A stretch of 64,000 nt of DNA from Polyangiaceae bacterium. Lineage in GTDB: Bacteria > Myxococcota_A > Polyangia > Polyangiales > Polyangiaceae. Position numbers and translations under genes: made by a program. The stretch lies in the NCBI GenBank assembly GCA_025937895.1, contig JAICQL010000008.1:23306-87305 (forward strand), in the 5' to 3' direction. Below the pieces are notes generated by a model. The model did no database searches. It worked only from the letters and a program-made list of their open reading frames with translations, and was not told the origin of the DNA. Positions 52,451-60,945 of this stretch are shown here, in pieces; within the stretch, counting starts at the first letter, position 1, and each line of letters starts with the position of its first letter.

Positions 52451-54817
52451 GTGTCGGGAGCGCACGGCGCCTACAGCAGCACACGCTCCGGGCGAGCAAC
52501 GCGCGAGCGAGCGAGCCTGGCCCGGGCGCGCGCGCTAGACTTTCGCATTCGGAACCTGAGACGTTTTCGGACCTCACGCCCCAGCTTGCTGCTCTGCGCA
52601 GGGCTGGCGCTGGCGGCTGCGTGTTACATGGAGGGGCGGCAAGGGCCGCCCCCGCCCGAGCACGTCCCCGACTCACCCAGCTTGCGCCGCGAGGTGCGGG
52701 GCAGCATCGTGGATCTCGACGGGCAGCCCATCGCCGGCGCCCGGATCCATGCGTCCGGTTACCATCCGGCGCAGACCACGGTAGAGACCACCACTGCGGC
52801 CGATGGCAGCTTCCAGCTGACGGGCTTGCTCGACGCCAACGCGCTGCTGCGCGTGGAGGCGCCCGGCTACTACTCCGAGATCATGGCCGCCTTCCTGCAA
52901 GGACAGGAGGAGGTGCTCGAGCTTCCGCCGCTCGGGCTCGTCGCCAAGAAGCCGGGGCGCATCCGCCTGTGGGTGGCGGGCGACACGATGTTCGGACGGC
53001 GCTTCGAGGACTCCGATGAGGACGAGGAGCTCGGCGAGCCCGGGGATCTGATCCAGCCCAGCACGCGCGCGGAGGACGCTTACCAGCTGCTGCGCTACGT
53101 GACCCCCGCGCTGGCCTCTGCCGACTACCGGATGGCGAACTTCGAGTCGCCCGCGTCCACCGCCGTGGAGAGCCGACATCCGGCCAAGCGCTACAGCTTC
53201 AGCTCACACCCCGACACCCTGAGCGCGCTGACCCGGGTCGGCATCGAGGCGGTGAGCCTCGGCAACAATCACTCGTACGACTATCTGGAGGCCGGACGGA
53301 TCGAGACTGCGGCCGTGCTGGACCGGCTGGGCGTGGCCTACTTTGGCTCCGGTGCGTCCGAGGCCGACGCGCGCGAATCACTGCTGGACGTGCTGATCAA
53401 CGACGTGCCCGTGACGTTCCAGGGCTTCAACGGCATCAAGCCGTCCGAGTTCTATCCGGAGCCGCACGAGCCGTGGCCGACCGAGCTCCTGTACTACGCG
53501 ATGGATGAGCCGGTGAAAGGCGGCTCGCTGCTGCTCAGCGAGGACAACCTCGCCGACTTCATGGAGCGAGACCCGGAGCGGCTGCGCATCCCGGTGCTGC
53601 ACGGCGGCGAGGAGTACGGCGACAAACCCTCGAACAACATGCGAGACCGCTTCGAGCAGGCCATGCAGGCCGGCGCCAAGGTGGTGGTGGCCCACCATTC
53701 GCACACCGTGTACGGGGTGGCCCTGTGGGGCGAGCTCGAGAACCCCAGCGTGACCTTGCTCTCGCTCGGCAACTTCCTGTTCGACCAGGACGTGTTCGAG
53801 ACCTTCAACTCCTACATGGCCGTGCTGGATCTGGATCAGGTCGCAGCCGCGGACTATCGCCTGGTGCAGCTGCGCCTGATCCCCTTTCATCAGGAGAACT
53901 ACGTGCCCAGCTTGATCAGTGGCTGGCAGGCGGAGCGCCTGGCTCGGCATGTGGCGCACATCAGCACGTTCTTGCCCGATCGCGAGCAAGACAGCCTGCG
54001 GCCAGCGGTGGTCCTGGCGGACGCTGCGGGCGTGGGCGTGATGCTGCGTCCTGGCGACTACAGCCAGAGCGAGCAGGAGCGCGAGCGCACCGTGACGGTG
54101 ACGGCGGGCAGGAGCTCGCCGTTTCCCCTGAATGACCAGGCTAGCCCGACCGACTTCTTCCTGAGCTACTCCGGCGCACCCGCGGGCGCGCGCTTGCGCG
54201 TGGGCAGAGACCTGCTGATCTACGGCGACTTCGAGGACTACGACCTCGACGATCGCCTGGGAGAGAACGACAACTGGTGGCAGACCGACACGCGCTATGC
54301 CACCCCAGATCGCGCCCGCAGCGGCCGCTACTCACTGGCGCTGTACCGTTCGCTGGGCGCAACCACCACGGTGAACACGCAGCTGCGCAACCGCCTCACC
54401 TTCCAGCCCGGCGCGAACCTGTCCTTTGGTTGCTACGTGCTCGGTGAAGACGCGGGCGACGTGGAGGTCACCGTGGAGTTCATCGAGCGCGAGACGCGCA
54501 ACTCCCTGGGCAAGGAGACGCTTATGACCTGGCAGGCCGGCAGCTACGACTGGACGGAGCACCACGCATCAGTATTTCCGCCGTCCAGGGCCGGGCACGT
54601 GCGCTTCGTGATCACGATGGAGCCCAGCCGGCGCGGCGGCACGATGTACGTGGACGACTGCAAGCTGTACGACTGGGGGCCCACGGTCGCGCCGGGCGAG
54701 ACGGTGCCCACTCCACATGGCTATGACTGGGCACGGCTGGAGGTGCCCGGTATGACGGGCGAGGCCAGCTTCATCGAACGGCGCCAGACGTACCAGCGCC
54801 AGTACGGTCCGCGCTGA
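52451..54817 (+). CDS. CapA-like metallophosphatase-fold lipoprotein with carboxypeptidase-regulatory-like domain
   Basis: A protein of up to 788 residues with a lipobox LAAAC at about residue 57. A carboxypeptidase-regulatory-like domain follows (GSIVDLDGQPIAGARIHASG... DGSFQLTGLL), then a CapA/PgsA-type domain related to poly-gamma-glutamate synthesis: VAGDTMFGRRFED, MANFESPAS, VSLGNNHSYDYLEAG, LHGGEEYGDKPS and VVAHHSHTVYG, which preserve the Asp/Asn/His/Glu metal ligands. The C-terminal part (about 580-770) looks like a carbohydrate-binding beta-sandwich. GTG at 52451 is distant from the hydrophobic segment, so the true start may be later. The 3' end overlaps the convergent methyltransferase by 47 nt. 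Confidence 0.87.
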   Translation: MSGAHGAYSSTRSGRATRERASLARARALDFRIRNLRRFRTSRPSLLLCAGLALAAACYMEGRQGPPPPEHVPDSPSLRREVRGSIVDLDGQPIAGARIHASGYHPAQTTVETTTAADGSFQLTGLLDANALLRVEAPGYYSEIMAAFLQGQEEVLELPPLGLVAKKPGRIRLWVAGDTMFGRRFEDSDEDEELGEPGDLIQPSTRAEDAYQLLRYVTPALASADYRMANFESPASTAVESRHPAKRYSFSSHPDTLSALTRVGIEAVSLGNNHSYDYLEAGRIETAAVLDRLGVAYFGSGASEADARESLLDVLINDVPVTFQGFNGIKPSEFYPEPHEPWPTELLYYAMDEPVKGGSLLLSEDNLADFMERDPERLRIPVLHGGEEYGDKPSNNMRDRFEQAMQAGAKVVVAHHSHTVYGVALWGELENPSVTLLSLGNFLFDQDVFETFNSYMAVLDLDQVAAADYRLVQLRLIPFHQENYVPSLISGWQAERLARHVAHISTFLPDREQDSLRPAVVLADAAGVGVMLRPGDYSQSEQERERTVTVTAGRSSPFPLNDQASPTDFFLSYSGAPAGARLRVGRDLLIYGDFEDYDLDDRLGENDNWWQTDTRYATPDRARSGRYSLALYRSLGATTTVNTQLRNRLTFQPGANLSFGCYVLGEDAGDVEVTVEFIERETRNSLGKETLMTWQAGSYDWTEHHASVFPPSRAGHVRFVITMEPSRRGGTMYVDDCKLYDWGPTVAPGETVPTPHGYDWARLEVPGMTGEASFIERRQTYQRQYGPR

Positions 54818-55613
54818 GCAGCTGCAGGTTGCGCGCCCGCTGCGCGCGCTTGCGGCTCAGCTCGACCCCGACGGCATCCAGACCGAGCTGGTTGGCCACG
54901 GCCAGCACCGTGCCGTGGCCGCAGAAGGGATCCACGATGGTGCGCGTGCTGGTGTGCGTGAGCACGTAGCGACAGGCCAGCTCACACGCGGCCACGCCCA
55001 TGGCCTGACTCCACGTCATCTTGCCGGTCGCCGGCAACACGTCGGGATAAGCGGGGCTGGGCTGATCTCGCACGCCGCGTGAGTAGCAGAGCAGGTGCGA
55101 AAAAGCGGGCCGCCCGAAGTTGGGCTGCCCCGCTGGCCGCCGGCACACGATCTTGTGCCAGAGCAGCGCGCTCTCACCCCGCTCCGCAGCACGCTGGCAC
55201 AGCTGCCCCTTGTCCACCCAGACTCCATCGCGCTTGATGTCGGTCTGGTAGAAGATGGTCACCCCCTCGTCGGGCGTAGCCGCCAGCACCAGCTCTGCGG
55301 CGCTCACGAACCACTCCCGCCAGGCCTGCAAGCTCAGCCCGGGCAGCCCGGACACGTCTGGCAGTGAGGTGATGATGGAGCAGCCAGCAAGCGGTGCGTG
55401 CTGGCTCAGCCACGGCAAAGCGTCCTCGCAGTGCACACTGCGCCTGGTGCCCGGCCGGCTGGCGCTCGTCAGATCGGGCAGGACATCCGGCTGCGAGCCA
55501 GTCACGGGCACGGCATCCGACGGCACGGCATCCGACGGCACGGCATCCGCGGGCAAGGCCTCATCGATGGCCGAACCCGTCGCGACGCCCTGCTCCAGGA
55601 AGGTATGCTCCAC
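54771..55613 (-). CDS. SAM-dependent (DNA methylase-fold) methyltransferase
   Basis: A 280-residue methyltransferase. The C-terminal motif TIVDPFCGHGTVLAVANQLGLDAVGVELSRKRAQRARN is the SAM-binding part of permuted amino-methyltransferases, and SIITSLPDVS occupies the place of the DPPY catalytic motif. The N-terminus holds a 15-nt tandem repeat coding for repeated DAVPS. The GTG start at 55613 faces the divergent zinc-ribbon gene. The target (DNA, RNA or small molecule) is unknown; the altered SLPD motif argues against a standard DNA methylase. Confidence 0.82.
   Translation of the reverse strand: MEHTFLEQGVATGSAIDEALPADAVPSDAVPSDAVPVTGSQPDVLPDLTSASRPGTRRSVHCEDALPWLSQHAPLAGCSIITSLPDVSGLPGLSLQAWREWFVSAAELVLAATPDEGVTIFYQTDIKRDGVWVDKGQLCQRAAERGESALLWHKIVCRRPAGQPNFGRPAFSHLLCYSRGVRDQPSPAYPDVLPATGKMTWSQAMGVAACELACRYVLTHTSTRTIVDPFCGHGTVLAVANQLGLDAVGVELSRKRAQRARNLQLLSADRTGAGTSGAVR
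55507..55551. repeat. 15-nt in-frame tandem repeat in the methyltransferase N-terminus
   Basis: Three copies of GGCACGGCATCCGAC (the third ends GCG) encode repeats of DAVPS in the minus-strand methyltransferase. The unit keeps the frame. Confidence 0.85.
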
Positions 55614-55619
55614 GCTCTC

Positions 55620-55952
55620 GTGTCAAAGCGGAAGCCTCGCCCGGAACGCCCCCGTACGCAAGCTCGGCGGGCCGAGCGCGCTCGCGCCCAGCTGGTGAGA
55701 GACCAGGAGCGGCTCTTCGCGCTGTCGCCGGGCGGCGACGCGGCTCGCCCGCTGAAGGCGGCCTCTGCCGCCGTGCTGGAGGTGCGTGCGCGCCAGACGC
55801 CCTGCCCGCTGTGCGCCGGCGAGCACGAGCTGCTCGAGCATGCTGCGGTGACCCACGAGGGCGTGCGCTTGCGCAAGCTGAGCCTGCGCTGCAGGCGCTG
55901 CGGTAGCGAACGCTCGCTGTACTTTCAGCTGGAGGAGCGCCTGCTCAGCTGA
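55620..55952 (+). CDS. Zinc-ribbon protein of unknown function
   Basis: A small basic protein (about 110 residues) with an Arg/Lys/Pro-rich N-terminus (SKRKPRPERPRTQARRAER) and two Cys pairs, CPLCAGEHELLEH and CRRCGSERSLYF, that form a likely zinc ribbon. ATG at 55605 is also in frame and would overlap the divergent methyltransferase start. No family recognised; nucleic-acid binding is plausible from the basic N-terminus and ribbon. Codon use looks like its neighbours. Confidence 0.6.
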   Translation: MSKRKPRPERPRTQARRAERARAQLVRDQERLFALSPGGDAARPLKAASAAVLEVRARQTPCPLCAGEHELLEHAAVTHEGVRLRKLSLRCRRCGSERSLYFQLEERLLS

Positions 55953-56164
55953 CGGCCCATCCGCGCTGCGCGGAGGCATGTATCGGCGCTGGGTGAAGGC
56001 GGTCCCCACACACTCCGCTCAGCTCCACCGTCCGACATGCACTTCTCCGGCAGGTGCCTGGCCTGCGCCTCGCGAGCCGCTCCGGGAGTGACCCCCGGCT
56101 CAGCCCGTGGCCATTTGCCATGGCCCTCGGACCTCGCGAGTACGCCTGGCACCCCGCGCGCGAT

Positions 56165-56187
56165 CCATCTACCATTGAGGTAGATGG
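56165..56187 (+). promoter_or_regulatory. Hairpin enclosing the VOC gene start codon
   Basis: CCATCTACC (56165-56173) and GGTAGATGG (56179-56187) are exact reverse complements around the loop ATTGA. The ATG (56184-56186) lies in the 3' arm, and the Shine-Dalgarno GAGG (56177-56180) spans loop and stem. In RNA this would bury the ribosome-binding site; in DNA it would be a 23-bp operator. Confidence 0.6.
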
Positions 56188-56543
56188 CCACGTTGTTCAG
56201 AGGCGTATTTCTGACCTCCAAGGATCCGGCGTCCACCGCGCGGTTCTACCGCGACGTTGCTGGCCTGGACCTGCAGCAAATCGGCAGCGAGGGTGCCTAC
56301 GTGTACTGGCGCATCGATCACGATGGCATGCAGCTCGCCATCCACGACGCGCAGAAGTTTGCGGCCTTCACCCATCCGCCGCGCCCTGAATCCAACCTGA
56401 CGCACCTGTACTTCAAGGTGGAGAGTCAGGAAGAGTTCCTGGATCGCCTGCGCAAGCTCAACATCAAGCCGCAGACGACGGATGAAGTGGTGGTCACCGT
56501 CATGGATCCCGACGGCCGCAAGGTGATGTTCGGCACTGCCTGA
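56184..56543 (+). CDS. VOC (glyoxalase/bleomycin resistance) family protein
   Basis: A 119-residue single-module VOC protein: FLTSKDPASTARFYRDVAGLDL, the Glu/His positions in YVYWRIDHDGMQLAIHD, LTHLYFKVESQEEFLDRL and MDPDGRKVMFG. The substrate is unknown. The start is fixed by GAGG 3 nt upstream, inside a perfect hairpin (see separate entry). Confidence 0.9.
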   Translation: MATLFRGVFLTSKDPASTARFYRDVAGLDLQQIGSEGAYVYWRIDHDGMQLAIHDAQKFAAFTHPPRPESNLTHLYFKVESQEEFLDRLRKLNIKPQTTDEVVVTVMDPDGRKVMFGTA

Positions 56544-56560
56544 GCTTCCATCGGAACGCT

Positions 56561-58036
56561 TCAGTCGGCACACTGCTCCAGATGAGCCGTGGCCCGCACC
56601 CCGCCTGCGCCAGGGCAGACCTCATCGTCCATGGCCATCGCCACCGGCGCGACCTCGGGTACGTCCAGCTCCAGCCCCACGCTGAGCCCGATGACCCAGG
56701 CTCCGATCTCGAAGCGGCCCTTGATCGGCGGCTCCAGCGGATCGTCCGAGTCGGTCGAGCGCTGCCGCGGCAGCACCACCAGCGCCCCGAGATCCGCAGT
56801 CACCAGCTCGGAGAGGCGCGCGCCCAACCCAGCGCTCACCGCCCAGCGATCGGCGTCCGGCAGCTGAAAATCGAGCGTGCTGGCGGGCACGGGCGTCTGA
56901 TCCCACACGCCACCCACGCGCGCGACCCAGCGCTCGAGGAAGGTGTACTCCGTGCCCAGGCGCAAGGTGAACGAGTTGCGCCAGTCCTTGCGCGAGCTCT
57001 GCACCTGCCCGTCGGGCAGCTCCACATCGAGCCGATCATAGCTCGACCAGCCGCGCCAGCTGGCATCGAGCTCGATCTCCCACGCCGGCAGCGGTCGGAA
57101 GGCGACCCCCGCGATCACCATCTGCGGCAGCGTCAGAGACGTGCGCACGTCACCGTCCGGCGGCAAGCTGCCACGGTACGCTTCCGGCGAGTCGAAGTCG
57201 GCCTCGCCCTTGAAGTTGAGCTCCAGCGGGCTGCGATACACGAGCCCAAAAGACCACTGCGGCAGCGCCGGCGGCTGATACGACACGCCCGCCTGGCCCC
57301 CTAGGCCGAAGGCGTCGCCGCTCAGCTCAGCCTGCGCCACGTCCGTGCCGAACGGGATGTCACGGACCAGGCGCACCGCTGCCGGCACCAGGTTGGGGCC
57401 GGCTCCCACCGAGAGCCCGGGTACCCAGCGCGAGAGATTGAGCGCCCAGGCGGGGGTGATGAACAACGTCTGCAGCTCCGCCTGGCGCACGGTGGCCCTG
57501 CCCGGAGACGAGGCGGGCCAATCCAGGGCCAGGCCGTAGGGCGAATAGACACCGACGCCCAGCGCGACCAGGGGGCTCGCGCGCCAGCTGGCAAAGACGT
57601 GCGGCAGCACGAAGCTGTCGGTGCTGGCCTGGGTGATGACACCGTCGGCCTGGTTGGCAAACTCCGCCGTCGGACGCACCAGAGAGGCGCCCGCCTGCAC
57701 CCGCACGCCGTGGAGCTCGGCGAGACCACCAGGGTTGTAGTAGATGGCAGAGGGGTTTTCCCCGCGGGCGACGACCGCGCCCGAGCGGCCAGTGGCGCGC
57801 GAGTCTTGCTCATCGACGTGATAGCCCGAGGCGCTGGCCCTGCGCGCCGTGGCCCAGTCGGTGGCAAGCAGCAGCGCCAGCGCGCCAGCGAACACAGGCG
57901 CGAACGCGCCAGAAGATACAGGCGCGAACGCGCCAGAAGATACAGGCGCGAACGCGCCAGAAGATACAGGCGCGAACGCGCCAGAAGATACAGGCGCGAA
58001 CGCGCCAGCAAACACAGTGTCACGAGCGCTCGTCAT
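56561..58036 (-). CDS. FadL/TodX family outer-membrane transport protein
   Basis: A 491-residue outer-membrane beta-barrel for uptake of hydrophobic compounds such as long-chain fatty acids. The mature N-terminus SGYHVDEQDSRATGRSGAVVA and the motif NPSAIYYNPGGLAEL are diagnostic of FadL (NPA-like region). The leader is abnormal: residues 11-48 are copies of the octapeptide GAFAPVSS, encoded by a 24-nt tandem repeat, before the hydrophobic stretch FAGALALLLATDW. The ATG at 58036 overlaps the hydrolase stop (ATGA), which supports this start. A later start at a GTG just before FAGALALLL would lack a basic N-region. Confidence 0.9.
   Translation of the reverse strand: MTSARDTVFAGAFAPVSSGAFAPVSSGAFAPVSSGAFAPVSSGAFAPVFAGALALLLATDWATARRASASGYHVDEQDSRATGRSGAVVARGENPSAIYYNPGGLAELHGVRVQAGASLVRPTAEFANQADGVITQASTDSFVLPHVFASWRASPLVALGVGVYSPYGLALDWPASSPGRATVRQAELQTLFITPAWALNLSRWVPGLSVGAGPNLVPAAVRLVRDIPFGTDVAQAELSGDAFGLGGQAGVSYQPPALPQWSFGLVYRSPLELNFKGEADFDSPEAYRGSLPPDGDVRTSLTLPQMVIAGVAFRPLPAWEIELDASWRGWSSYDRLDVELPDGQVQSSRKDWRNSFTLRLGTEYTFLERWVARVGGVWDQTPVPASTLDFQLPDADRWAVSAGLGARLSELVTADLGALVVLPRQRSTDSDDPLEPPIKGRFEIGAWVIGLSVGLELDVPEVAPVAMAMDDEVCPGAGGVRATAHLEQCAD
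57894..58013. repeat. 24-nt minisatellite in the FadL leader (5 units)
   Basis: Four identical 24-nt units (57894-57989, beginning ACAGGCGCGAACGCGCC and ending AGAAGAT) and a fifth that differs near its end (57990-58013). Each unit holds the inverted repeat GGCGCG-AA-CGCGCC. On the minus strand each unit encodes GAFAPVSS-type octapeptides. Units are adjacent with no spacers. Confidence 0.95.
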
Positions 58037-60339
58037 TGCTGCCCTCCCAGGTGCGTCGAGAGAAAGCCGAGGGTATCGACACGCAAGCGCAGGGTGCCCA
58101 GCTCACCGCTGCCCGCCACCATCCCTGCCCCTGCTGCCGCTGGCGCCAGGAGCGAGCCATGACCATAGGCGTTGCCAGGAAACCCCGTGGCAACGTCCGC
58201 AGGGCTGCCCTCGTAACGAAGCCAGTGCGAGCCGGCCGCCACGGCGGGCGCGCTCGGCGCCGTGCTGTCCGGAGTAGCAATGGCTGCCGCCTCGGCTTCG
58301 AGCCCGAGGACCGCACCGTACGTGGCAGTGGCCGCGTTGGCGATCACGGTGTCCCCGGCGATCTCCGCGAGCAGCAAGGAGCGACCGCTGCCGCTTGCAA
58401 AGCGCTCGGCATAGTTCACGGGATCGGCCGGGTCGAGGATCCAGCGCGCTGCTGCGGCGAACTCCACGAAGCGGGGCTGGCTGCGCCAGCTGTCGTCCAG
58501 GCAGGTGGCGAGCGGATTGGTGCCGCCACTCCAGGGCTGACCCTCGACCACGCCGGCGGCGATCAGGCCATCAACCAGCGAGCAACGCACGGCATCCGTC
58601 TCGCTCTCGACCACGATCTGCAGCCAGTCGCCGCCGCCAGCGTGCAGCGCCGCCGCGCTCGCGCCGGAGCTCAACGCGCTGCTCACCCCACCGATCAGCG
58701 CGCCCAGGGAGTGCCCGACGTAGCCGAGACGAGCGCCATCCACGTGCAGCGCGCCGCAGCTACCCGGCTCCGTGCAGTGCCGGAGCGCTGCCTCGAGCGC
58801 GAGCTGATCCAGCACGCCCTGGCGCAGGTGATCGCGGGTGGTGGGCAGATCTGCCGAGAGGATGGGCGCAAAGCACTGCGGCGCGCAGGTGGGCCCAAAG
58901 CGCTCGCTGCAGGGCCGCCCGGGGCCCGCGCCGTCACAGCCGATCAGCGCGTCGGAGCTGACGCGCGCGGCGCGCACCCCGTGATCGGGCCAATCGATGG
59001 CCACGCTGGCGATGCCGGCGCTGGCCAGGGTGCCCGCGAGCGCGAGCAGATCCTCCTTGCTGCGGCTGAGGCCATGACCGAAGAGGACGGTGGGATAGCC
59101 GCTCTCTCCTGCCGGGGCGCGCGGCACGATCACCAGCCCGGGCAGCTGGCGCACACACACCTTGCCCGGCGCGAGCGGATCATCAAAGCTGCCGGCAAGG
59201 GCGCCCAGCGCCGCGCAGTCGTCGCCCTGCAGATAGCTGGCGCTGGTGAATACGGGCGGCGGGGTGAGCGGGCTCTCCGCGTACACCGCACCAATGGCGG
59301 CGCAGCCGAGCGCGCTGCACGGCACCCCCGGCAGCGCGCTCGCGAAGAACGCCTCGACCGAGAGCGGCGCGCCCTCCCCCGCGAGCGCAGAGCCGAGCAC
59401 GGGCGGCGGCACGCTCGCCGTCAGCTCCTGCGCGGCGCTGCCCTCCAGCGCAGGATCCAGCGGACCCCCGATGGTCTGCGTGTCAAACGCCCAGGCTAGC
59501 AACACGTCAGCCCGGGTGCCGCTGCCTTCCGGCAACAGCACGGGCAACAGCGGATCCAGCCCGGCGAGCAGGGGCGCGTGGCCGTTCCAGAGCAGCTCGA
59601 GCCCGCGCAGCGAGGCCAGCCCCTCCGGATCGGAGGGATCAAACGGGGTCGCGTTGTGCTCCGGGAGCGGCGCCTCCGCGTCGGCAAAGCGCACCGGTGC
59701 CTCGCTCTGCCGCACCAGCGCCCAGGTGGGCGACGCCGTGAACGGCCGCCCCTCGGCAGAGGTGATGCCGTCTGCCAGGAGCACCGCGTAGGTGCTGGAG
59801 CCGCGTAGCGGTGCGCGCGGCCGCAGGGTGACGTTATCCACGCTGCTGGCGGCGCTGCAATCGGCGCTGAAGCGCTGCGAGGCGGCGGGGATGGCGTCCA
59901 CCGGCACTGGGCCCTCGAAGCTCTCGAGCGGCCTGCCGCGCTCGGCGAGGCGCACCAGAAAAACTCTGCCCTCGAGCGACTCCGCCGCCACGGGCTCGCT
60001 GAAGGTGGCCACCAGCGACATGCGCGACGTGCCGAAGCCGTCGAGCTGATTGAGCGCCTCACGCAGGCGAGCAGCGGCGGACCCCGGCTCCTCGCCGCAG
60101 CTGGGCGGCAGCTCCAGACGGCCTGTGACACGGCTCTTCAGCAGCGCGTTGGGCAGCGGCAAGATGCGCGCGCCTGGATCAAACTCTGCCACGGGCAGCA
60201 GTGAGGACGGCAACAAGGTGGCGCGCTCGGTGGTATCCGTGCTCACGGAGTCCACACAGCCGACAGCAAGGCTGACAGCAACACCGCCGAGAGCAACACT
60301 CAGCGCCAGCGCGGCGGACAGCCGCGAGCTCCGTGGCAT
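58033..60339 (-). CDS. Secreted alpha/beta-hydrolase lipoprotein (lipase-like)
   Basis: A 768-residue lipoprotein (lipobox LAVGC, Cys28). The N-terminal half (about 40-330) contains Ig-like segments of the type found before extracellular lipases. The C-terminal alpha/beta-hydrolase domain has VLFGHGLSRSKEDLLALAG, the nucleophile elbow GYVGHSLGALIGG with its Ser, and the late Asp/His candidates (LDPADPVNYAERF, GHGSLL). ATG at 60339 with GGAGG 5 nt upstream gives a clean signal peptide. Coupled by ATGA to the FadL gene, so it may release lipids that the porin imports. Confidence 0.85.
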   Translation of the reverse strand: MPRSSRLSAALALSVALGGVAVSLAVGCVDSVSTDTTERATLLPSSLLPVAEFDPGARILPLPNALLKSRVTGRLELPPSCGEEPGSAAARLREALNQLDGFGTSRMSLVATFSEPVAAESLEGRVFLVRLAERGRPLESFEGPVPVDAIPAASQRFSADCSAASSVDNVTLRPRAPLRGSSTYAVLLADGITSAEGRPFTASPTWALVRQSEAPVRFADAEAPLPEHNATPFDPSDPEGLASLRGLELLWNGHAPLLAGLDPLLPVLLPEGSGTRADVLLAWAFDTQTIGGPLDPALEGSAAQELTASVPPPVLGSALAGEGAPLSVEAFFASALPGVPCSALGCAAIGAVYAESPLTPPPVFTSASYLQGDDCAALGALAGSFDDPLAPGKVCVRQLPGLVIVPRAPAGESGYPTVLFGHGLSRSKEDLLALAGTLASAGIASVAIDWPDHGVRAARVSSDALIGCDGAGPGRPCSERFGPTCAPQCFAPILSADLPTTRDHLRQGVLDQLALEAALRHCTEPGSCGALHVDGARLGYVGHSLGALIGGVSSALSSGASAAALHAGGGDWLQIVVESETDAVRCSLVDGLIAAGVVEGQPWSGGTNPLATCLDDSWRSQPRFVEFAAAARWILDPADPVNYAERFASGSGRSLLLAEIAGDTVIANAATATYGAVLGLEAEAAAIATPDSTAPSAPAVAAGSHWLRYEGSPADVATGFPGNAYGHGSLLAPAAAGAGMVAGSGELGTLRLRVDTLGFLSTHLGGQQ

Positions 60340-60366
60340 CCCAGCCTCCACGTTTCTGCGATGCAC

Positions 60367-60945
60367 GGCGGTATGATGACGCAGCTGGAGCTTAGGGCAA
60401 AGAGGTTTCGCCTCTTGCTAGCGAGCGCGCCGCGCATTGCTACCATGATCATGCTCTCGCACGGCTCACTGCGACACTCGTGGGTGCTGCACGTCATGCA
60501 CCGCTCATCATGAAGTGCATCGTTCACGAGTCGCGCTCGCACACGGTCAGCTCCCCTCTGCACACACATTGGGGCCATTCTGAGTATCTCCCGACCCAGC
60601 CCGTGGCAGCTCGTCACGCTGTCGCCTGCACGTCACCCGATCGATGAGTCACGAGCATTGCCTCGACCGCGAACCAACGTGACGGTGAGCGTGGCGCCGG
60701 CGCTGCTCCCACAGCCGCTCGGCTGGCGAGCAACCGATGGGATGAGACGTGGCGCGCAACGCGTTGCAGCGGCGGGACACGCGCCCCGCTGCGGACTTGC
60801 GCGCCGGCGCCGGCGCCGCTGGTGTGGGTTGCAGCGGCGGGACACGCGCCCCGCTGCGGACGAACATTATTCGCTAGCTGCACGGCTGCGGCACTGGAAA
60901 CGTTCCCGCGGCGTACTGCGCTCACCGCGCTCGCGCGAACTGGCT
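60367..60945. other. Intergenic region (579 nt) between hydrolase and deacylase genes
   Basis: No gene seen; frames here are Arg-rich without motifs. It contains a duplicated 34-bp element (listed separately), the palindrome CATGATCATG near 60445, and should hold the divergent promoters of the two flanking genes. Confidence 0.45.
60763..60861. repeat. Duplicated 34-bp hairpin-forming element
   Basis: Two exact 34-bp copies (60763-60796 and 60828-60861, beginning GTTGCAGCGGCGGGACACGC and ending GCTGCGGAC) flank a 31-bp spacer that itself contains GGCGCCGGCGCC. Each copy has the 7-bp inverted repeat GCAGCGG/CCGCTGC. No further copies were noticed in the window. Confidence 0.9.

Noticed and set aside
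54771..55613. A restriction-modification or phage-defence system around the methyltransferase
   Set aside because: No endonuclease, helicase or other defence gene is adjacent, and the catalytic motif is not that of a standard DNA methylase.
57894..58013. CRISPR array or separate small plus-strand gene in the 24-nt repeats
   Set aside because: Units are directly adjacent with no spacers; the open plus-strand frames are a by-product of the 24-nt periodicity, and the minus strand is the FadL leader.
60763..60861. Possible two-repeat CRISPR array
   Set aside because: Only two repeats, the spacer is a GC palindrome, and no cas genes are in the window.
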